Shown in pieces: positions 59,022 to 64,000 of a DNA stretch of 64,000 nt (its first letter is position 1; the number at the start of each line of letters is the position of its first letter). The stretch lies in NCBI RefSeq assembly GCF_002575655.3, contig NC_053037.3, positions 450,895,793-450,959,792 on the forward strand, given 5' to 3'. Made by a program: the position numbers and the translations under genes. This stretch comes from Aegilops tauschii subsp. strangulata (Eukaryota > Streptophyta > Magnoliopsida > Poales > Poaceae). The notes beneath the pieces are model-generated. The model was not told where the DNA came from. It saw nothing but the letters and a program-made list of their open reading frames with translations, and ran no database searches.

Positions 59022-60047
59022 CTATTGCCACGGCTGGCCTGGCGGATATCCATAGTTGTAGTTGGGGTCGTATTGAGATGCAGCGGCTATTGCTTCCTGA
59101 GCTGCAGCGTGGCGGCGAGCTATCTCAGCCCTCCTCTTATACTCCTCCGCCTCCTCTCTGGTTATGTAATGTCTCCCTTTTCCCTGAAAGTCAAAGAAAG
59201 CGGGAGCAGGGAGGACAATATTGACAGCGTGACGCCTGTCAAAGATTAGTCGGTACTGGAGAGGCGGTTCATTCCTCTCAACAAACTGATGGTGAACCAT
59301 AGCATTAAAGTCTAGATAAGTAGGAGGCAATTCAATATCATCATCACGTATGGTTACACCAAGAAAATCCGCTAAGCGGGTTGCATAAATTCCTCCAAAG
59401 AAATCTCCATTAATTTTATTATTATGCAACCTGCGTGCAACAATAGCTCCCAAATTATAAGATTTATCTCCTAACACAACACTCCTAAGAATACTGAGGT
59501 CAGGGACACACATGTGACATGCTTCATCCTTACCATTTATGCACCTACCTATAAAGAGAGCAAAATAATGTATAGCAGGAAAATGAATACTCCCTATTGT
59601 AGCTTGTGTTATGTCTCTAGATTCCCCCACAGTTATACTAGCAAGAAACTCTCTAAATTCAGATTTGCGAGGTTCACTAGTACTACCCCATTGTGGAAGT
59701 TTGCAAGCATTGGTAAAATCCTCTAAGTCCACAGTGTAAGATTTTTCATAGAGATCAAATAGGGAAGTTTGAGAATTACGTGAAGATGAATATTCAAACC
59801 TCCTCACAAATGAACTAGTGAGATAGTGGTACTGGCGGCACTTCTCTCCCTCGAAGCTCACAAGATCAGCGTTACGCAAATATGCGTTAAATTCTTCCTT
59901 GATTCCCGCTCGATCCATAAAGCCTTCTGAAGGCCACTCACAAGGCCGCACTGGAGCGTTCCTTGGTGGCTCATCATCGGCATCGCGCATTGCGAGCCTG
60001 GGTCCTTGCTTCCTTGAAGGACCACCATGGTATATTTTCCTAAACAT
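59022..60047 (-). CDS. F Athila ORF-1-like protein
   Basis: An intact 341-residue ORF starts MFRKIYHGGPSRK and ends GYPPGQPWQ. The middle (about 60-280) has the pattern of the plant Athila ORF-1 family (Pfam ATHILA), seen as EKSYTVDLEDFTNACKLPQWG, IHYFALFIGRCINGK and SYNLGAIVARRLHNN. The C-terminus is an Ala/Glu/Arg-rich helix (about 298-322) with a Tyr/Pro/Gln-rich tail. There is no signal peptide or membrane segment, so it is not envelope-like. It lies after gag-protease, in the place of pol, and is intact although gag is frameshifted. Its function is not known. A candidate intron and an LTR-like promoter lie upstream. Confidence 0.7.
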   Translation of the reverse strand: MFRKIYHGGPSRKQGPRLAMRDADDEPPRNAPVRPCEWPSEGFMDRAGIKEEFNAYLRNADLVSFEGEKCRQYHYLTSSFVRRFEYSSSRNSQTSLFDLYEKSYTVDLEDFTNACKLPQWGSTSEPRKSEFREFLASITVGESRDITQATIGSIHFPAIHYFALFIGRCINGKDEACHMCVPDLSILRSVVLGDKSYNLGAIVARRLHNNKINGDFFGGIYATRLADFLGVTIRDDDIELPPTYLDFNAMVHHQFVERNEPPLQYRLIFDRRHAVNIVLPAPAFFDFQGKGRHYITREEAEEYKRRAEIARRHAAAQEAIAAASQYDPNYNYGYPPGQPWQ

Positions 60048-60067
60048 ATTTCTTCCTCTGGAAAATT

Positions 60068-60670
60068 TCTGAAAATTTTAGTAACTTCAAATAAAAAGTG
60101 AACCAAGCTCAACAAAATTGATAGCAACTACTCCTACAAGTGCTTAGAGCATATGTCATGCATTAGAACTACTTAGAACCATATAAATTTGACATGCAAG
60201 CTCAAGAACATGGTCACCTAGGAAGCACAAATTTGCAATGAATAAAGCACTAGAACAAAAACTAATTGGACCAATGGAGGAGTCACATACCAAGGAACAA
60301 TCCCCTAAAGCAGTTTTGTGAGAGGTGCTTTGAGCAAGGAGATCGAAAATTGCAGCAAAATGAGCTAGAACTCATGCTTGAGCTGGTTGGTGATTTTTTT
60401 GGGAGGAAGAAGAAGTGTGTGGGTGCAGGAATAAGTGGAGGGGAGCCACCGTGGGCCCACGAGGTAGGGGGGCGCGCCCTGTAGGGGTGGGCGCGCCCTG
60501 GACCCTCGTGGCCAGGTGCTTGCTCCCCCTGCTGTGTTCTCAGTGCCAGATATTCTCAAATATTCCAGAAAAATCATATTCCAATTTTAGGGCATTTGGA
60601 GAACTTTTATTTTCGGGGTATTTTTATATTGCACGGATAATTCAGAAAACAGACAGAAAAATACTATTTT
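60068..60670 (-). promoter_or_regulatory. LTR-like promoter block and candidate intron upstream of ORF-1 in F
   Basis: Positions about 60380-60660 resemble the promoter-proximal part of the F LTR (about 56620-56880). Shared features in the same order are GATTTTTTT, GGGCCCAC-AGG, AGGGGGGCGCGCCC, ACCCTCGTGG-CAGG, GAGAACTTTT and AAAACAG. Downstream on minus there is a donor CCTTG|GTATGTGA (60291/60290) and acceptors TTTTCAG (60069) or TTTCCAG (60058), just before the ORF-1 ATG at 60047. This fits a separate spliced transcript for ORF-1. Regulatory function is inference. Confidence 0.5.
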
Positions 60671-60838
60671 TACTTTATGTCAACTAAATAACAGAAAGTA
60701 AAAGGAGGGTACCGAAGGTTGTGCCTTCTAGTTTCATCCATCTCATGCTCATCAAAAGGAATCCACTAACAAGGTTGATCAAGTCTTGTTAACAAACTCA
60801 TTCCGAATAACATGGAAATGGAGAAATTTCGAATAACA

Positions 60839-63674
60839 CTATGTTACCTCCACGGGGATATGCACATCCCCAATAATAAGAATATCATATCTCTTTTTGA
60901 CACTAGGTAGAGGAAATTCAAGACCTCCAAAAATAATCGATGGAATTTTTCCAATAGAATTGATACTCTGGACCTGAGGTTGTTTCCTCGGAAAGTGTAC
61001 CGTATGCTCATTACCCTTAACATGAAAAGTGACATTGCCTTTGTTGCAATCAATAACAGCCCCTGCAGTATTCAAAAATGGTCTTCCAAGAATAATAGAC
61101 ATACTATCGTCCTCGGGAATATCAAGAATAACAAAGTCCGTTAAAATAGTAACGTTTGCAACCACAACAGGCACATCCTCACAAATACCGACAGGTATAG
61201 CAGTTGATTTATCGGCCATTTGCAAAGATATTTCAGTAGGTTTCAACTTATTCAAATCAAGTCTACGATATATAGAGAGAGGCATAACACTAACACAGGC
61301 TCCAAGATCACATAAAGTAGTTTTAACATAGTTTCTTTTAATGGAGCATGGTATAGTGGGTACTCCTGGATCTCCTAGTTTCTTTGGTATTCCACCCTTA
61401 AAAGTATAATTAGCAAGCATGGTGGAAATCTCAGCTTCCGGGATCTTTCTTTTATTAGTAACAATTTCTTTCATGTACTTAGCATAAGTATTCATTTTGA
61501 GCATATCAGTTAATCGCATACGCAAAAAGATAGGTCTAATCATTTCAGCAAAGCGCTCAAAATCCTCATCATCCTTTTTCTTGGATGGTTTGGGAGGAAA
61601 AGGCATGGGTCTCTGAACCCATGGTTCTCTTTCTTTACCATGTTCCCTAGCAACAAAGTCTCTCTTATCATAATGTTGGTTCTTTGATTGTGGGTTATCA
61701 AGGTCAACAGCAGGTTCAATTTCTACATCATTATCATTACTAGGTTGAGCATCATCATGAACATTATCATTAACATTTTCATTAGGTTCATGTTCATTAC
61801 CAGATTGTGTTTCAGCATCAGAAATAGAAATATCATTTGGATTCTCAGGTGGTTCCGCAATAGGTTCACTAGCAGCATGCAAAGTCCTATCATTTTTCTT
61901 TTTCTTCTTTTTAGAAGGACTAGGTACATCTATATTATTTCTCTGAGAATCTTGCTCAATTCTCTTAGGATGGCCTTGAGGATACAAAGGTTCCTGAGTC
62001 ATCTTACCAGTTCTAGTACCCACTCGAACAGCATAGTCATTATTCTTATTAATCATTTCATTGACCAAATCATTCTGAGCTTTAAGTACTTGTTCTACTT
62101 GAGTGGTAACCATAGAAGCATGTTTACTAATGAGTTTAAGTTCACCTTTAACTCTAGACATATAATCACCCAAGTGTTCAATCATATAGGCATTTTGTTT
62201 TAATTGTATACCAAAATAAGCATTAAAGTTTTCTTGTTTAACAATAAAATTGTCAAACTCATCTAAGCATTGTCTAGTGGACTTATAATGAGGAATATCA
62301 CCTTCATCAAATCTATAAAGAGAATTTACCTTTACTACCTGTGTCGGGTTATCAAGACCATGAGTTTCTTGAATAGGTAATGGATGAAGATCATATGTTT
62401 CTTCAACAGGCGGTAAATTAAGACCATGTATTTCTTCAACAGGAGGTAAATTCTTAACATCTCCAGCTTTAATACCTTTTTCTTTCATAGATTTCTTTGC
62501 CTCTTCCATATCTTCAGGACTGAGAAATAGAAGACCTCTCTTCTTCGGAGTTGGTTTAGGAATAGGCTCAGGAGTTGGATCAGGAAGTGTCCAATTATTT
62601 TCATTTGTCAACATATTATTCAATAGAATTTCAGCTTCATCCGGTGTTCTTTCCCTGAAAACAGAACCAGCACAACTATCCAGGTAATCTCTGGAAGCAT
62701 TCGTTAGTCCATTATAAAAGATATCAAGTATTTCATTTTTCTTAAGAGGATAATCAGGCAAAGCATTAAGTAATTGGAGAAGCCTCCCCCAAGCTTGTGG
62801 GAGACTCTCTTCTTCAGTTTGAACAAAGTTATATATATCCCTTAAAGCAGCTTGTTTCTTATGAGCAGGGAAATATTTAGCAGAGAAGTAATAAATCATA
62901 TCCTGGGGACTACGCACACAACCAGGATCAAGAGAATTAAACCATATCTTAGCATCACCCTTTAATGAGAACGGAAATATTTTAATAATATAAAAGTAGC
63001 GAGTTCTCTCATCATTAGTGAACAGGGTGGCTATATCATTTAATTTAGTAAGATGTTCCACTACAGTTTCAGATTCATAGCCATAAAAAGGATCAGATTC
63101 AACCAAAGTAATTATATCAGGATCAACAGAGAATTCATAATCCTTATCAGTAACACAAATAGGTGAAGTAGCAAAAGCAGGGTCAGGTTTCATTCTAGCA
63201 TTAAGAGATTGCTGCTTCCATTTAGCTAATAACTTCTTAAGATCACTTCTATCATTGCAAGCAAGAATAGCTCTAGCGGATTCTTCATCCAGAACATAAC
63301 CCTCAGGCATAACAGGCAATTCATATTTATTAGGGGGAGAGTCTTCATCATCACTATCTTCAATATTATCAGCTTCAATAATTTCATTCTCTCTAGCCCT
63401 AGCAAGTTGTTCATCAAGAAATTCACCAAGTGGCACAGTAGTATCAAGCATAGAAGTAGTTTCATCATTAAGTATCATGCATAGCAGAAGTGGCATCATC
63501 AATAACATGCGACATATCAGAATGAATAGCAGAAGCAGGTTTAGGTGTCGCAAGCTTACTCAAGACAGAAGGTGAATCAAGTGCAGAGATAGATGGCAGT
63601 TCCTTACCTCCCCTCGTAGTTGAAGGATAAATTGTTGTTTTTGCGTCTTTCAAGTTCTTCATAGTGACCAGCAT
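60839..63674 (-). pseudogene. gag: F gag-protease, one frameshift near the N-terminus
   Basis: The likely start is the ATG at 63674 (MLVTMKNLKD). An extra T near 63468 relative to F2 shifts the frame, and the long frame (open from 63553) then runs 900 residues to 60839. The retrotransposon gag domain lies at about residues 170-290 of that frame (SLKGDAKIWFNSLDPG, LPQAWGRLLQLLNALPDYPL). A Lys/Asp/Asn-rich linker follows. The aspartic protease is at about 770-870 (TTLCDLGACVSVMPL, IILGRPFLNTAGAVID). Its active site reads DLGA rather than the usual DTGA or DSGA. DLGA is common in Athila-type plant proteases. The frame ends with no RT, confirming a non-autonomous element. Confidence 0.88.
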
Positions 63675-63711
63675 ATATAAATCCCAAGGGACTCAAAGAA
63701 TAGAGCTATGC

Positions 63712-63729
63712 TCCCCGGCAACGGCGCCA
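63712..63729 (-). other. F primer binding site (tRNA-Asp type)
   Basis: On minus it reads TGGCGCCGTTGCCGGGGA, a perfect tRNA-Asp complement, placed 11 nt from the LTR. It is the least decayed PBS of the Athila-type elements in the window. Confidence 0.9.
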
Positions 63730-63740
63730 GAAAATTGTCT

Positions 63741-64000
63741 TGATAACCCACAAGTATAGGGGATCGCAACAGTTTTCAAGGGTAGATTATTCAACCCAAA
63801 TTTATTGATTCGACACAAGGGGAGCCAAAGAATATTCTCAAGTATTAGCAGTTGAGTTGTCAATTCAACCACACCTGGATAACTTAGTATCTGCAGCGAA
63901 GTATTTTGTAGCGAAGTAATATGGAAGTAACGGTGACGGTAGCATAAGTAATATTTTTGGCTTTTGTAGTGATTGTAACAGTAGCAATGGAAAAGTAAAT
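63741..64000 (-). repeat. F 5' LTR, cut by window end
   Basis: It starts TGATAACCCACAAG and matches 55593 onward closely up to the window end. The rest lies outside. Confidence 0.92.

Larger units (their letters stand above)
55593..64000 (-). mobile_element. F: Fatima-like non-autonomous Athila-type element
   Basis: This minus-strand element has its 3' LTR at 55593-56978, its internal region at 56979-63740 and its 5' LTR from 63741 to beyond the window. It encodes gag-protease and a separate ORF-1-like protein. There is no RT, RNase H or integrase between them, so it relied on another element. A perfect tRNA-Asp PBS and a PPT are present. Its 3' LTR is also followed by a second PBS and gag (F2), so the LTR is shared. 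Confidence 0.88.

Noticed and set aside
59022..60047. ORF-1 of F as a viral envelope protein
   Set aside because: It has no signal peptide, transmembrane segment or glycosylation-rich ectodomain. It fits the Athila ORF-1 type better.
1..64000. CRISPR arrays, rRNA, tRNA genes or bacterial operons
   Set aside because: No spaced identical repeats with unique spacers and no RNA gene signature were seen. tRNA-like strings are only retroelement primer sites.

Overview
The window looks like intergenic DNA from a Triticeae grass (wheat, Aegilops or barley group). Nearly every base can be placed in a nested stack of LTR retrotransposons. Family names (Angela/BARE/WIS, Sabrina, WHAM, Fatima, Tat, Tekay/Del, SMART) come from memory of typical termini and motifs, not from a search. 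I found no ordinary single-copy host gene, rRNA, tRNA or CRISPR array. One gene-like cargo stands out: a B3-domain-like coding region (53931-54560, +) lying antisense inside a retrotransposon.

Left part (1-18677). A + strand Athila-type fragment R1 (1-1358) abuts a minus-strand WHAM-like element S2 (1359-18677). S2 carries a palindromic MITE (2715-3122) and is split by a minus-strand Sabrina-like element S1 (3163-18373). The 3' LTR of S1 is itself split by a complete + strand Angela/BARE-like Copia element A (3760-12398, 5-bp duplication TATCC).

Middle (18678-52144). An LTR element M (5' LTR from about 18678) is interrupted three times. The interruptions are a complete chromodomain Gypsy element K (19480-30439, duplication AGCCG, ORF0-like gene ahead of gag), a 268-bp SMART/TRIM element (30856-31123, duplication TTGAG), and a Tat-lineage Gypsy element T (from about 32318). 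T has a decayed gag-pol on + and a multi-exon antisense gene on -. That antisense gene is cut by a second, nearly intact Angela/BARE-like element B (43218-51956, minus, duplication CTTAG).

Right part (52145-64000). The 3' LTR and 3' internal end of a minus-strand element U (52145-54674) carry the B3-like gene on the opposite strand. U is fused at about 54674 to a truncated Fatima-like gag (F2). F2 shares an LTR (55593-56978) with a longer Fatima-like element F (55593 to beyond the window). F has gag-protease, an Athila ORF-1-like gene and no RT or integrase, so it is non-autonomous.

Most coding regions are broken by stops, frameshifts or deletions. Copia B is the best preserved, with one nonsense codon seen in its polyprotein. 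The most interesting structures are the antisense genes near the 3' LTR of two Tat-like elements, an LTR-like promoter and candidate intron ahead of ORF-1 in F, duplicated polypurine tracts and noncoding blocks conserved between Athila-type families, and a palindrome array in the U LTR.
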